From Lithodes maja (Eukaryota; Arthropoda; Malacostraca; Decapoda; Lithodidae), in the NCBI GenBank assembly GCA_037953745.1, contig JBAKBP010007925.1, forward strand, positions 31,445 to 95,444: a stretch of DNA of 64,000 nucleotides. The letters are read 5' to 3'. The position numbers and the translations under genes are program-made. How positions within the stretch are numbered: position 1 is the first letter of the stretch; each line of letters begins with the position of its first letter. This document shows, one piece after another, positions 29,640 to 41,154 of the stretch. Below the pieces are notes generated by a model. It saw only the letters and a list, made by a program, of their open reading frames with translations, did not search any database and had not been told where the DNA came from.

Positions 29640-30657
29640 CCTCTGAAGTGCGCATGGGGGGTATGAGACACCTCTGCCTGCGCGCATGTATTTGTGCTGT
29701 TTCCATCACTAAAATATTTATTTTACCATAAATAGCATTAATACTTATCCATATGTGCCTATTATAGGTTGATTATAAAGGTATTAACCTGTTACAACAA
29801 TAAAACAAGTGAAAACAGCGTTTGGATGGTCAAAATCGGCGATACAGGCCGGGAGTTACATAATGTATGGCTGAGGCAAGCTCCTCTCCCGCCACTTTTC
29901 CCCAAGGCTGGAGAGACACTGTCGATCGATACTCTCTCTCTCTCTCTCTTGTACTCGCTTGCTAACAGTGATGACAATGCCCTGCTTGCAACTCGCTAAT
30001 GTTAGCACGAAAATATACCACAGAATAAGGGAATAACAGGGAAAATAGGTGATATCTGAAGGAGGGGAGGTAGAGGAGTGATATTTTGCATGGCCCAGGG
30101 GCAAAAAAAAAAAAAATTGGTGTTTTAAATTGATTTTCTTTTCCCCTGACTCTTAACCTCTGAAGTGCGCACGGGGGTAAATGAAAACGTCCCCCTGTGC
30201 TGACGTATTTGAGGTTTTTCGTCACTAAAATATTCATTGTACCATTAATAGCATTAATAATTATCCATATGCGCCTATTATGGGTTGATTATAAAGGTAT
30301 TAACCTGAAACAACAATAAAACGAGTGAAAACAGCGTTTGGATGGTCAAAATCGGAGATATAGCCCGCGAGTTGTATAATCTATGGGTGAGGCAAACTCC
30401 TTTCCCGCCAATTTCCCCCAAGGCCACTGAGACACAGTCGATCGATACTCTCTCTCTCTCTCTTGCACTCGATGGCCATCAGTGATGACAACACCCTGCT
30501 TGCAACTCGCTAATGTTAGCACGAAAATATACCTCAGAATAAGGGAATAATAGGGAAAATAGGTGATAACTGAGGAATAGGAGGAAAGTGGGGAAGGAGG
30601 GGAGGTAGAGGACTGAGATTTTGCATGGCCCAGGGGCCAAAAAAAAAAAAAAAAAAT

Positions 30658-30688
<31 letters not shown>

Positions 30689-30844
30689 TCGATGTAAAAA
30701 GTTGATTTTTAGTTTTACTTACTCCAGAGAGTCTTCCCGCAGTCCGCCGGCCGAACTCTAAAGAGTCTTCCCGCAGTTCCCAGGTTAAGAGTCTTCCCGC
30801 AGTCCGCCGGGGGAACTCTTAAGAGTCTTCCTGCAGTTCCCGGG
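29640..30844 (+). mobile_element. TTAA family A element interrupted by another family A copy
   Basis: Outer copy: TTAA 29636-29639, body to 30152, then 30789-30844 and TTAA 30845-30848. Inner copy: 30157-30784 (628 bp), TTAA 30153-30156 and 30785-30788. The inner copy landed on the internal TTAA of the outer copy's terminal block (actcttaagag), which leaves two tandem right ends. Confidence 0.88.
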
Positions 30845-30848
30845 TTAA

Positions 30849-31200
30849 AAGCTGCTTCACTTGTCAAGTTCTTGGATTTGAGATCGGCACGTATAGTCCT
30901 ATGTCTTCCTCGGTCCACCCCTTGGTGCAGCTCCCTCCACAATCACAGACCTGCATTTTTTCACCCAATTTTGTTCATCCATTCTCTCCACATGTGAAGC
31001 ACTTTTAGCTGCAACCAGCCCCTGCCATCTTGCCTTCGCAGGATGCATGGGGCTTAGTTGCCCACTCATGGCTCGAAGCAGCCCCATCTCTGAAGCTGCC
31101 TCGCTCCAGTACTTCACTGTCTCATCCCCTAGACTCGGACCCTCACTCTCAGAATGCCACCCATAGAGCAATGAACTCACTAGGCATTGTCCCCCAGTAG
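30849..31200 (-). pseudogene. LINE C-terminal fragment
   Basis: The minus-strand frame gives S-S-L-L-Y-G-W-H, then SASHVERMDEQNWVKKCRSV and G-A-A-P-R-G-G-P-R-K-T. This corresponds to the L-L-Y-G-S-E-T-W ... HVERM ... RGRPRKTW end of L1/RTE-like reverse transcriptases. It continues frameshifted as I-R-A-D-L-K-S-K-N-L. It is cut at 30848 by the family A nest. Confidence 0.65.
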
Positions 31201-31239
31201 AATATTTTGAATATGGGAATATTCACATAGTGCTATTTA

Positions 31240-31425
31240 ATCAGGGAACAAGGAGGGTATTTATTTGGCGTTTCGGTGGACTTTGTGGTAATGCACTGAT
31301 ACTAGGTACAGCACAAATTCCATCCCAATAATATCTTCCCATTGACATATCGGGATTTGAACCCGGGTCTATTGGATTACCAGTCCAGTGGCAAGACCAC
31401 TCCACCACACCTTCCCTATCTATCT
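31240..31425 (-). mobile_element. tRNA-derived SINE fragment
   Basis: The minus strand reads ggtgtggtggagtggtcttg (A-box region), a stem-loop around ctggtaa, and gggttcaaatccc (B box). A (ctat)n tract lies at 31417-31433. Confidence 0.7.
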
Positions 31426-31433
31426 ATCTATCT

Positions 31434-32469
31434 AATGCCAGATGCCTTATTCCCCTCTATAAAGGTGGCAATACACAAATCGCTGCCAAGCAGACCTGTT
31501 CCCTGAGGGAACGACAACTACTGCCAGTACAGTACAGTCAGTCTCCCTAATCCGCATCTATATGGGCGGCAAAGCACGGCACATACTGTATTGGGAATTT
31601 GCGTCTTAGGAATAACATAACTTCTGGAGAAAAATATATAGGCGGCAGCCCGCCCAAGATGCACACATGTTCGGTAATTTTCTATCAAAATCAATAATTA
31701 ATTGTAAAGAGAGGCTATAATAGGCCTACAATAATAGAAACATAAACAAAGGCCATTGCTTGCCTTAAAATTAAATGCTTAGCAAGTGTCCAGGATACGC
31801 AATTAATATTGCGTATCCTGGACACTTGGGTTAAGCATTTAATTTTAAGGTAAGCAATGGCTTACCCCACAAGTGGGGGCTGTATTTAGCCTATAGAGTA
31901 TAGACTGTTAGATAATGAGTAAATACGAATTTCCTGCAGTCCTCGCAGTAGAACAACACTGTATGGTAGGCTATATAAAAAAAAAAAAAAATGAAAACGA
32001 AAATATATATGGTACTGTATGTGTTAAAATTCTTGGCTGTCACACGGTAAAAAATTACCAAAACAGTTTACCTATTCTTTGCTTTGGCAAGTAACGACTA
32101 TGGCGGGTGAGTCACTCCATTTATTAGGTGAATCGCGCGCCGCATTACAAAACAAGGAGAAGGTAAAGTCGACAGAATACTTTGTTTATATTTGGGACTT
32201 TGTGATTATTTTTGGTGTTATTTTTCGGTGAAATTGGGTTTTTCAAGTTGTCGATAACAAAATTCCTTCATGCGGACTATACTGTAGGCCTAATGAGAAA
32301 AATATGGCGAGTCTATTGGTCCCAATTTTCCCTAATACCTGTAAATGGTTTCTAATAGCGCTGCAGTAGTGTTGTTTAAGATTATTCAACAATTTACCCA
32401 ACACCTGGCCGTGAGATACAATATTGGGTTGAGAGGCTTTGCCCCCCTCAATTATAAGCTATATTATTT
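31434..32469. other. No gene seen; contains a 108-bp hairpin
   Basis: AT-rich sequence without supported coding. The segment 31753-31860 is a near-perfect inverted repeat (arms ccattgcttgcc...gtccaggatacgcaat) around taat. A weak Tigger-like motif, ctccctaatccgcat, lies near 31540. Confidence 0.6.
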
Positions 32470-33480
32470 GTTTCCCAGGGGGTAAGGAAATAGAATATGC
32501 CCCACGTGCCTCCTACGTGTCGTAAGAGGCGACTAAAGAGGTTGGGTCGGTGGGCTTGCGACCCCCACCCGTGAAAAATACTTAACCCGGGAATGGCGAG
32601 AAGACTCTTAAGAGGTTTTGGTGGTGAAAGGCGACAAACCTCTTAAGATCCAAGGCCTAAAAAAAACTTTTAAAAGACCCCAGTAGCACTTTAAACAAAG
32701 GAATATGTGATACCTTCTATCACTCCTCCACATGTGTCAAACCCCCTCTTCCCCCCCCCCAGACAATTATCACCTATTATTCCTCATAGTCCCTTGTTTA
32801 TCGGTTTATTTACCGCGTCAATATATCCAACCAAGGTGTGTCCCGGTTCCAAGGTGTGTTTCTGCGCATATCCAGTGCGTGGGGAGAGAGAGTGAGAGAG
32901 AGGCTTTAGTCTGCCTCTAGGCTTCGAGAGAGGAGGGTATAGGGCTCGCACGTCTCTCATCTCATGACTGGACGGTCGGCAATAATTCGCCTTTTTCACC
33001 CCCCAAACACTATTTCCACTGGTTTTATTGCTGTTTTTTTTTTTTTTTTTTTTTTCTATGTGATTGAGGGAGGCAAAAGGCATAACTGCCTATAGCGAGT
33101 GCCTCCCCCATAGTTGAAAGAGTGACAGGGCCAAAATCAAGGGACGTTCGAGCCAAAATGCCTGGACACACGGAGTTTGAAGCAATTTAAGTCATAGGAA
33201 GAGGGAAAGACTGATTCTGAGAGAGAGTTCCAGAGCTCAGATGTTGAGTAGAAGAAAGTTTGAGAGTAACGTTTCACTCTTGGGTTGGAGAGTTGCACAG
33301 AGTAGGGGTGGGATTGAGTTGCAAGACGGGTACCACGTGCCCTACGTAAAGGAGGTGGTATGCACTGGGATAGCTCTGAGGAACACTGATTATTATAGTA
33401 GCGATAGAATAGCGAGAGAGATGCAACATTGCGGCGGAGAGAGAGAGATTGCAGAGAGTTGGTGAGTGGACGGGAGTTAA

Positions 33481-34103
33481 CCCGGGAACTGCGGGGAGAC
33501 TCTTAAGAGTTCCCCCGGCGGACTGCGGGGAGACTCTTATGAGTGAGTGAGAAAAAAAAATCAACTTTTGACATCGAAAAAAAAAAAAAAAAAAAATTGT
33601 TTTTTTGTTTTGTTTTTTTTGGCCCCTGGGCCATGCAAAATCTCAGTCCTCTACCTCCCCTCCTTCCCCACTTTCCTCCTCTCCTTCAGTTATCACCTAT
33701 TTTCCCTGTTATTCCCTTATTCTGAGGTATATTTTCGTGCTAACATTAGCGAGTTGCAAGCAGGGTGTTGTCATCACTGATGGCAAGCGAGTGCAAGAGA
33801 GAGAGAGAGAGTATCGATCGACTGTGTCTCAGTGGCCTTGGGGGAAATTGGCAGGAAAGCAGATTGCCTCACCCATACATTATACAACTCGCGGGCTATA
33901 TCTCCGATTTTGACCATCCAAACGCTGTTTTCACTCGTTTTATTGTTGTTTCAGGTTAATACCTTTATAATCAACCCATAATAGGCGCATATGGATAAGT
34001 ATTAATGCTATTAATGGCACAATGAATATTTTAGTGACGGAAACACCTCAAATACGTCAGCACAGGGGGACGTTTCCAATTACCCCCATGCGCACTTCAG
34101 AGG
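33481..34103 (-). mobile_element. TTAA family A element with a proven empty site
   Basis: 623 bp, TTAA 33477-33480 and 34104-34107. The sister LINE has the uninterrupted site at 10892-10895 (tcattaactcccg), so the insertion duplicated exactly TTAA. Confidence 0.96.
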
Positions 34104-34200
34104 TTAATGATACGAAAGGCCTTCCTTTCAACTTTGTCTAGGAGAGCGGTGTGAGAGGAACCTCCCCACACATGTGAACAATACTCAATACAAGGGCGCA

Positions 34201-34860
34201 CTATGCCCCTGTACAGAGCAAGAAGCTGTGCAGGGGAAAAGAACCCCCTAAGGCGGTTGAGCACACCCAGCTTCTGGGAGGCTGCCTAGCAAGACTTGTA
34301 ATATGGTCCTTCCAAATGAGAGCAGAAGAAAAAGAGACACCAAGAATATTGAGAGAAGATGAAGGGTCAATTTTTGTATTGTTGAAGAATAAGGGATAGT
34401 CCGCTGGGAGATCCTGACGGGTAGATAGATGGAGAAATTGGGTTTTGGAAGCATTAAAGTTAACAAGGTTTTCTCTGCCCCAATTGGAAATAGTATTTAG
34501 ATCAGAATTTAAGAGTTCTATGGCTTCATTACGTTTGTCGTTGAGGGATTGCTGGCTGGGGCGTTCTGAAAAACTAATGGAGTAGTGTAAGGTTGAGTCG
34601 TCTGCGTATGAATGAATGGGAATTAAGGTACAGTTAAGGAGATCATTTATAAAAATTAGAAAGAGGATAGGACAGAGCCCTGAGGAACACCGGAGTTTAT
34701 AGGGTGAGGAAGTGAACAATGGCCGTCCACAACCGCAGCTATGGAACGGCCGGAAAGGAAATTAGAGACAAAGGCACAGATGGAGGGATAGAAACCGAAG
34801 GAGGGTAGTTTAGAAATTAAAGATTTATGCCAGACTCTATCGAAGGCTTTCGATATGTCT
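34201..34860 (-). pseudogene. Jockey-type LINE reverse transcriptase (inverted copy)
   Basis: Motif A is present (A-L-D-I-S-K-A-F-D-R-V-W), and motif C is S-Y-A-D-D-S-T. In S-G-V-P-Q-G-S the frame is disturbed near 34690 (it reads S-S-G-L-C-P-I). Downstream, WGRENLVNFNASKTQFLHLS, LPADYPLFFNN and S-S-L-N-I-L-G-V-S-F match the other copy. A small deletion near 34290 (two lysine/alanine codons) precedes Q-P-P-R-S-W. Confidence 0.8.
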
Positions 34861-34901
34861 AGTGCAATAGAAAAAGTTACATGTTAATATCTTCTTATTA
34901 A

Positions 34902-35791
34902 CCCTTCCCACCCGGCCAGCATTTTAAAATGACACCGCGGCAGATGGGCAGGAGCCCGGGTGTCCCCTTGAAATCCGTAAGCTTGAAAGCCTATTAACCC
35001 ACAGAACCCCAGCGACGACACGTTTGCGTCGGCAATGTATGTAACGCTAAACCCCAGGACGCATAAGGTGCGTCCTGGTTAACTACTCCGGTCCTATGGC
35101 ACCTAGAGGGCTCAGATTTGTATGGGAACTGTGTAAGTATCCCACGCAACAATGCCGATGGTTGAAAACTCTCAAAGTCCAACTGCGTGAGCGCGCAAAA
35201 ACCTGTTTTTGCCTACCTATTTCTCCATGTTAATTCTGATTTTCGGGCGCACCGTAGGACCCCTTAATGACCTAGGGGATCGTTTTTTTGTGGGTTTTCC
35301 TTCATTTCTAACCCATTCCTAGTGTTTTTCTGGGAAAAAAAAAAAAAATGGTACAACCCCCTGGTCCTGGGTGGTACATTTATTAAATAGCTGGGGTTCA
35401 GTGGGTTAAGCGTGTTTTGCAAGCCATGCGTCCGACGTATGTAAACAAAGCCTGTCTTTGCGACACCGCACCTCCGAAAACAAGAAGAAGAGTCGGAGCT
35501 TGTTATTGTGTTGTCTGCTAGAACAGATTTAGTGTTGAAAAGTGTCTGATATTGCTAACATTACATCGAAACTCTCTCCACGGAAATCGTCATCACAACT
35601 GAACCAGTTGACCTAGAGCGCTCTACTCAATGCCAGTCTACAGATACGAAACACACCTACGTTTAGAGATGTGTGGGAATTCTCTAGCAGTTAAAATAAC
35701 AAAGATACGGGTAGCCTATAAAAGACGTTTTTCGGCCAGATCGCCCGGATCTCAATACTGTCATTAGGAAGGCGAGCCCGGGCAGGAAGGG
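34902..35791. mobile_element. TTAA element family D containing family E
   Basis: Outer: TTAA 34898-34901 and 35792-35795, ends CCCTTCCCACCCGG and inverted CCCTTCCTGCCCGG; the same family as 59389-59866. Inner: 34998-35405, TTAA 34994-34997 and 35406-35409, ends CCCACAGAACCCCAGC and inverted CCCACTGAACCCCAGC. Confidence 0.85.
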
Positions 35792-35995
35792 TTAAACATA
35801 AAATAAGCGCATATGAATAAGTAATAACGATATTTATCGTAAAATAACGATTTTAGGCGGGAATGAAGCCTAATATCGTCGCCTGGCGGTAGGATGTTCA
35901 CTACTAATAGCTCGCGCTTGTTGGGTTAAGCAACGAAGAAAGAACGAACAGCCTCGGATGTGGACAGACCATATGTTGTTGAACCCCAACCGATT

Positions 35996-37030
35996 ATGGA
36001 CAATCTTAGAATAGCGACATGGAATGTGAGAGGCGTGAATGATGACACAAAAGATAAAGAGGTCCTGGAAGTGTTAATGAATGCCAGGCTGGATGTATGT
36101 GGAATGACTGAGACCAAATGGAGGGGTACAGATGTGAGAGAGTGGGAGTGGGTGTGTGTGCTGGAGTGAGTGAGTGAGTGAGGGAGTAGCGAGAGAAGGT
36201 GCATGTTTGTTTGTAAGTAACAAATGGAAGGAGCGTGTAAGAAACTATGGGTCTGTGGGTTCAAGGATAGTGTGGGTGAAAATGAAAGTAGGAATACAAA
36301 CGTGGGTGATTGTGTGTGTCTATGCTCCGACAGAGGATAAACTTGTAAGAGAAAAAGAGGAGTTCTGGGTGAATGTGGATGCGTGCCTGGATAAGTTTGG
36401 CAAGAACGAAAGAATATTTCTGATTGGGGATATGAATGGGAAGGTGGGTGATAACAAAAGTTGATAGAGTGGTGGGAGGGTACCATCAGAGGTGAATGGG
36501 AATGGTAGTGCACTTGTGAACGTATGTGTGGGGAGGAGGCTGTGGAGAGCCAACACCTTCTTCCGACACAGAATGATACACAGGTACACATGGAAAGTGG
36601 TGTGGAGGAAGAAGGATAAGGATAAGACAGTGGTGGAACGAAAGGCACTGATTGATTATATGTGTGGATGAACGAATGAAGAAATCTGTGCTGGATGCTA
36701 GGGTGTATAGGGGCATTGGAGGGGGTCTGTCTGACCATTATGTAGTACAGTAGTAGCTAAAATTAGGATACAAAAGAAGAGGGTGAGGAGAGCTGGAGGG
36801 AGGCGAGAGGAAGGTGGAATGGCGAGGAGGGTGGAGAGGCTACAGGAGGAGGAAATCAGGGAAGAGTACAGGAGAGCAGTACAAAGACGACTAGGTAGGT
36901 TTGACCTGGAAGGTATGGAGGAAGTGGAGGAGATGATCAAAGTGTTAAAGGAAGAGATCTGTGCAGCATGTGAGGAGGTGTGTAGAGTAAGGAGAAGAGG
37001 GAGGGGAGTGAAGGTGGGGCGAATTCGGAC
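35996..37030 (+). pseudogene. LINE endonuclease (EEP) and linker
   Basis: The frames give LRIATWNVRGVNDDTKDKEV, M-T-E-T-K-W-R-G, V-I-V-C-V-Y-A-P and I-F-L-I-G-D-M-N-G-K-V-G-D, the motifs of an apurinic-type endonuclease that nicks target DNA. Stops interrupt at about 36168 and 36462. A charged linker (ARRVERLQEEEIREEYRRAV, 36820-36880) follows, then V-R-R-R-G-R-G-V-K at the end. The reverse transcriptase is absent. Confidence 0.8.
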
Positions 37031-37789
37031 TTTACATCAATTAAAAGTTAATTAAATTAATAAATAGATAACGAATAAACATATTAGAAATCTGTTTTCA
37101 CTCGATTGTTCGAAATGCTTTTATCTAACTTTCTTGCTTAAATAGTTTTAATGTATAATGTGATATGTACATATTACAAATTAAAAACCGAAAATAAAAA
37201 ATAAATAAAAAAATCGTAACATCGGCAAACTTTCTTTGGCAGACATGTTGATGAGTAGATACAGTTAAGTCTATGGTGCCAAGATGTACTTTCGTAATTA
37301 GCGTGAAAGTAAAAGATAATTAATTGGCATTATCTTGTACTGTATATTATTCCCATAATTGGGTATTAAATTATTTATTTTTAAAATTTCTGTAAAACTG
37401 AGGTGAATTCGGACAGGATGAAAATTAATTAAATAAATAATATTAGCCTATTTAATCTAACTTTAGCTATAACCTGTCAGATTCTGATACAGTATTGAGT
37501 GTAATTGGGTTTATAGTTGTCATTACACATGGTATTTCTGAGTTACCAGTATGTCACAATAATCCTTATTTTTACATCATTAGGGTCATACTGCTACCTA
37601 GAGTATAGGTCAATAAATCCAGATACCTGTATGTCCGAAATTGCCCCAAAAGAGTCGTATCATAAGATATTGTATTTAAGGTCTTTACATTTTCAGGGAG
37701 TGTGATAAGACCCTTTTAAAATGTTCAAAGATGTCCGAATTGACACCTGAAACGTCCGAATCTATACCTGGGATCACTGGTTAGTCCTA
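37031..37789. other. AT-rich stretch, possible pogo-like MITE
   Basis: No gene seen. The edges carry ggggcgaattcggac (37016) and gtccgaatctatacctggg (37755), loosely inverted and similar in style to the termini of 41155-43567. This is weak evidence for a degenerate MITE. Confidence 0.3.
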
Positions 37790-38150
37790 TGAATGTACAG
37801 TATTTTAAATTGGACGGCTGTGCTATGTGCGAGGTAACCAGGGCACAACACAAAAATTACGAACCCTGGTACACAATTCCTTCACTCACAACGGCACCCG
37901 CCTCTTCAACTGTCTACCACGAGAACTCCGAGACTTCACAAATGCCACAACAGTGCTTCAATTTGCCTTCAAAAGAAAATTAGATAAGTGGCTTAGTGAA
38001 GTACCGGACGAACCACCAACACCAAGATACCCCAGCTCCCACCACAACACCCTCCCAGTCATCGCACGAGGGGTAGGAGCAGAGGAGCGTCCTGGCCCCA
38101 GCGGAGGCCCACCTCAACTGCGCCAGTAGAAGGCGAAATTCATCAAATAT
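37790..38150 (+). pseudogene. LINE 3' end fragment
   Basis: The frame gives T-R-L-F-N-C-L-P-R-E-L-R-D-F, FAFKRKLDKWLSEVPDEPPTP and a stop at 38127. This is the typical last 80 residues of a CR1/Jockey-type ORF2 (L-F-N.L-P..L-R...F-K..L-D..L). No reverse transcriptase core is present. Confidence 0.75.
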
Positions 38151-38329
38151 CAAAGTAAGTAAGTCCCTATTTTCCCTAATAAATTGTGGGTAGAATGTAG
38201 AATTTGGGCATACCGCCAGCCTTGTTAACAATACGCGGAGCCGGGGCGGACGCTTACCACCATGTTCCCGTCTATTTTGACTGCCTTTGGATACATACAT
38301 ACATAGCCTACATAAAATTTTAAGACTGA

Positions 38330-38460
38330 GTGCTCCCACACATAGCCTTCTTCTCGTGTAGAATAGCAGAACTCTGGAACTCCCTCTCCGAAGAAGCTGT
38401 TATGGCCCCAAATACCACTGCCTTCAAGAGACTCCTTGCCCAAACTCTCCAAAGCTAGTA
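38330..38460 (+). pseudogene. Second LINE 3' end fragment
   Basis: Reads H-I-A-F-F-S-C-R-I-A-E-L-W-N-S-L-S-E-E-A-V, then N-T-T-A-F-K-R-L-L-A-Q-T-L-Q-S and a stop. This is the end of another non-LTR ORF2 (A-E-L-W-N-S-L motif). Confidence 0.7.
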
Positions 38461-39081
38461 TACAATACTGTATACCTAAACAGACCTCCCTCCCTCCTGA
38501 CCCCCCCCCCCCCCCTACAAATTTCACATACCCAACTCCCCACTTCACACCCATATCAAAATAAACAAAGAAATTCCATCATCTTATAGAACAACACACA
38601 TGTCATAGACCAACACCCAAATCAAATCAAAGAAGATACAATCAACCAGTTACCCAAACATAGGCCTATTACAGTACATACACCTCATCGCACAATCTAG
38701 CTGGAGTATCCGTATACCTGTACTAGGGCCCGGACCCTCTGTAAGTATTGTCATGTGACACAAGCAGGAGGCCGCGGCCTCACAAGGTAAGATAACGTGC
38801 AGGGGGGCTTTGCGCCCCCCCCCCCCCCCCCCCCCCCCCCCATGACATATGCCCTATTGTCATCATCATATGTAGCCTATTGCCAGCAAGGGGCAAATAG
38901 CCGAAAAAAATCGCCGTCAAAATAGGCCTAGGCCTAGCCTAGACGCTAACTTAACCACGGCGATCGACAAATGTAGCCTAAACATGACGGTGGCGGCGTC
39001 GGACGCTTGCAATCACGTTCCCGTCTATTTTGAAGGTAAAAATTTACCTATGGTCCCGTTAAAATATCCTCAAGTAACCTA
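38461..39081. other. No gene seen; long C homopolymer
   Basis: Contains a C run at about 38814-38840 and a short repeat, cacgttcccgtctattttga (39014), also seen at 38260. Confidence 0.5.
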
Positions 39082-39085
39082 TTAA

Positions 39086-39179
39086 CCCGGGAACTGCGGG
39101 AAGACTCTTTAGAGTTCGGCCGGCGGACTGCGGGAAGACTCTCTGGAGTAAGTAAAACTAAAAATCAACTTTTTACATC

Positions 39180-39214
<35 letters not shown>

Positions 39215-39712
39215 TTTTTTTTTTTTTTTTGGCCCCTGGGCCATGCAAAATCTCAGTCCTCTACCTCCCCTCCTTCCCCACTTTCCTCCTATTCCTCAGT
39301 TATCACCTATTTTCCCTATTATTCCCTTATTCTGAGGTATATTTTCGTGCTAACATTAGCGAGTTGCAAGCAGGGTGTTGTCATCACTGATGGCCATCGA
39401 GTGCAAGAGAGAGAGAGAGAGTATCGATCGACTGTGTCTCAGTGGCCTTGGGGGAAATTGGCGGGAAAGGAGTTTGCCTCACCCATAGATTATACAACTC
39501 GCGGGCTATATCTCCGATTTTGACCATCCAAACGCTGTTTTCACTCGTTTTATTGTTGTTTCAGGTTAATACCTTTATAATCAACCCATAATAGGTGCAT
39601 ATGGATAATTATTAATGCTATTAATGGTACAATGAATATTTTAGTGACGAAAAACTTCAAATACGTCAGCACAGGGGGAGGTTTTCATTTACCCCCGTGC
39701 GCACTTCAGAGG
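39086..39712 (-). mobile_element. TTAA family A element (627 bp)
   Basis: TTAA 39082-39085 and 39713-39716. Inverted relative to the copy at 4391 and nearly identical to it, including the internal homopolymer block (39185-39230). Confidence 0.92.
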
Positions 39713-39715
39713 TTA

Positions 39716-40142
39716 AAAACTGTTCAGGGGACTGGTTAGAACTTGTAGGATGTTTAATTGAAGGTCGGAAATCAGTATTTACTGAGAACTAAAAGTCTTA
39801 AAATGCGCTATGTTTTACGGGAGGGTCTGTACGCCGCCACATACGCGCGGCCCCGCCCACTGCCCATAATGTACAAATATTATATTATATTATATTAGAT
39901 TAGATTAGATTAACCTAACCTAACCCTAATATAATATAATATACTATACTATATTATATAATATAATATAATATAATATAATATAACATAACATAACATA
40001 ACATTACCTGGGAAAGAGAGGGCAGGGACCCTGGGTGACCCATAGCGCATTTTAAGACTGTTACTGTATTTCTCAGTAAATACTGGTTTCCGACATTCAA
40101 TTAAACATCCTACAAGTTCTAACCAGTCCCCTGAACAGTTTT
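39716..40142. mobile_element. Short element with ~95-bp inverted repeats
   Basis: Arms at 39716-39810 and about 40048-40142 (aaaactgttcaggggactgg and its complement) enclose an AT microsatellite with (atatt)n, (gatta)n and two TAACC units. It is probably a foldback or MITE. Confidence 0.7.
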
Positions 40143-41154
40143 GGTTCAATGTTATTTTAATACCACAAATTTTGTTGATAGCCTATATTTGAAGATAAAT
40201 ATTGAATCTATATGCTCTAAAGATCATAAGAAATTTTTTTTTAACCCTCGGCAAAACTTAATAAAAAAGTAGCCTATGGTACTAAAATGTCTTTTTCGTA
40301 ACAAGGTTGTCAATACGGTACTTCCAGTTATCGATAGCTCTAAAGATCATATGAAAATGTGTTAAACACTCGGAAAACCCTAATATAAAAGTATGGTACT
40401 AAAATTTAAATTTCGTAACAAGGTTGTCAATACGGTACTTTCCCGTTACCAATGTACAATCAAAGCTGAAGATTGCAGAGTAAACACCGTAGACTTCATC
40501 GACTTTCTTTCACCTTCGTATAGGCCTAATTGACAGCCAATTATTTATTTATTTTTTTACCAAGGGATTAGGCCTAGTACTCAACCAGCGCCCAGCGGGG
40601 GTGTGGGGGCAGCAGCCCCCACCCATAATACTAGGTTAGGTTAGGTAAGGTTGTTAGGTTAGGCTAATGTCTTTTCAAATTATCAAATCACTATCGGGGG
40701 AGTGTCTCAACATCGATCAATAGGCCTAATGGGGAAAATAGGTTTTCCCGAGATTTCTAATTAATTACAAACACTATAGGCTAGGCCTAGGCCTATATTG
40801 ATGCAAATGAACAATTTCTTTTATAAAAAAACACTCGGAAAATTTGTGGTATTAAAATAACATTTGGTAACATTCAAGACAGCTAGAGCCGCCTTATTTA
40901 CCAAGTTTCTTTATATTTTTTCCAGGGAATATAGTGTTTATCATGGTTTGAGTGGAGGATTTGCATTAATTTACCCATTATTCATTAATCTGAAGATACT
41001 CCGTCAAATGGCGCCATTTATTGGGTGAATCGCGCTTTTACAGTAGGTAAGGACAATTGTGGGGAGGCCATGCACGCTTCCAAAATGTACAAATATTAGA
41101 TTAGATTAGATTAGATTAGATTAGATTAACCTAACCTAACCCTAATATAATATA
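40143..41154. other. AT-rich stretch without genes
   Basis: Contains a diverged tandem duplication of about 120 bp (40206-40325 and 40332-40445, sharing taacaaggttgtcaatacgg), a (GGTTA)n-like stretch at 40622-40660, and a (gatta)n tract with TAACC units at 41096-41150. Confidence 0.55.

Larger units (their letters stand above)
33034..34877 (-). mobile_element. Jockey-type LINE, inverted 5'-truncated copy
   Basis: Poly-T at 33034-33055 is the poly-A tail read in reverse. The coding order on the minus strand is A-L-D-I-S-K-A-F-D-R-V-W-H (34860-34820), then SGLCPILFLIFINDLLN, SYADDSTLHYS (34720-34560) and the C-terminal blocks down to 33100. It contains the family A element 33481-34103. It is the sister of 7885-11299 and retains the motif A segment that copy lost. 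Confidence 0.9.
32586..35925 (+). mobile_element. Old TTAA element carrying a LINE and two nested TTAA elements
   Basis: Own sequence: 32586-33033, 34878-34897 and 35796-35925. The pieces follow the order of the homologous element at 20168-21132, including acatgttaatatcttc at 34878 and aataagcgcatatgaataag at 35803. Ends: TTAACCCGGGAATGGCGAG and, inverted, TTAACCCAACAAGCGCGAG. The insertions are the LINE 33034-34877 and the TTAA element 34902-35791. Confidence 0.78.
32470..37030 (+). mobile_element. LINE 5' region split by a five-level nest
   Basis: 32470-32581 carries a 5' untranslated motif (gtgcctcctacgtgtcgtaa), and 35930-37030 the endonuclease start. They are separated by TTAA 32582-32585 / 35926-35929 and the old TTAA element between. 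The family is the RWFGHMERM LINE, judging by coding style and the shared E/R-rich linker; this assignment is an inference. Confidence 0.7.

Noticed and set aside
31240..31425. Functional tRNA gene (also at 17801, 23773, 49505, 52070 and 53695)
   Set aside because: A and B boxes are present but the acceptor stems do not pair and the sequences continue into SINE bodies.
31540..32290. Another Tigger-type MITE (ctccctaatccgcat near 31540, tgcggactatactgta near 32272)
   Set aside because: The termini are too imperfect and no TA-flanked inverted pair could be fixed.
35926..36738. 270-codon minus-strand ORF with Ser/His-rich sequence
   Set aside because: It is antisense to the LINE endonuclease frame at 35996-36464, whose motifs are recognisable.
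40622..41150. Telomere or interstitial telomeric array
   Set aside because: Only two to four TTAGG-type units occur, embedded in gatta/atatt microsatellites; too short to be telomeric.
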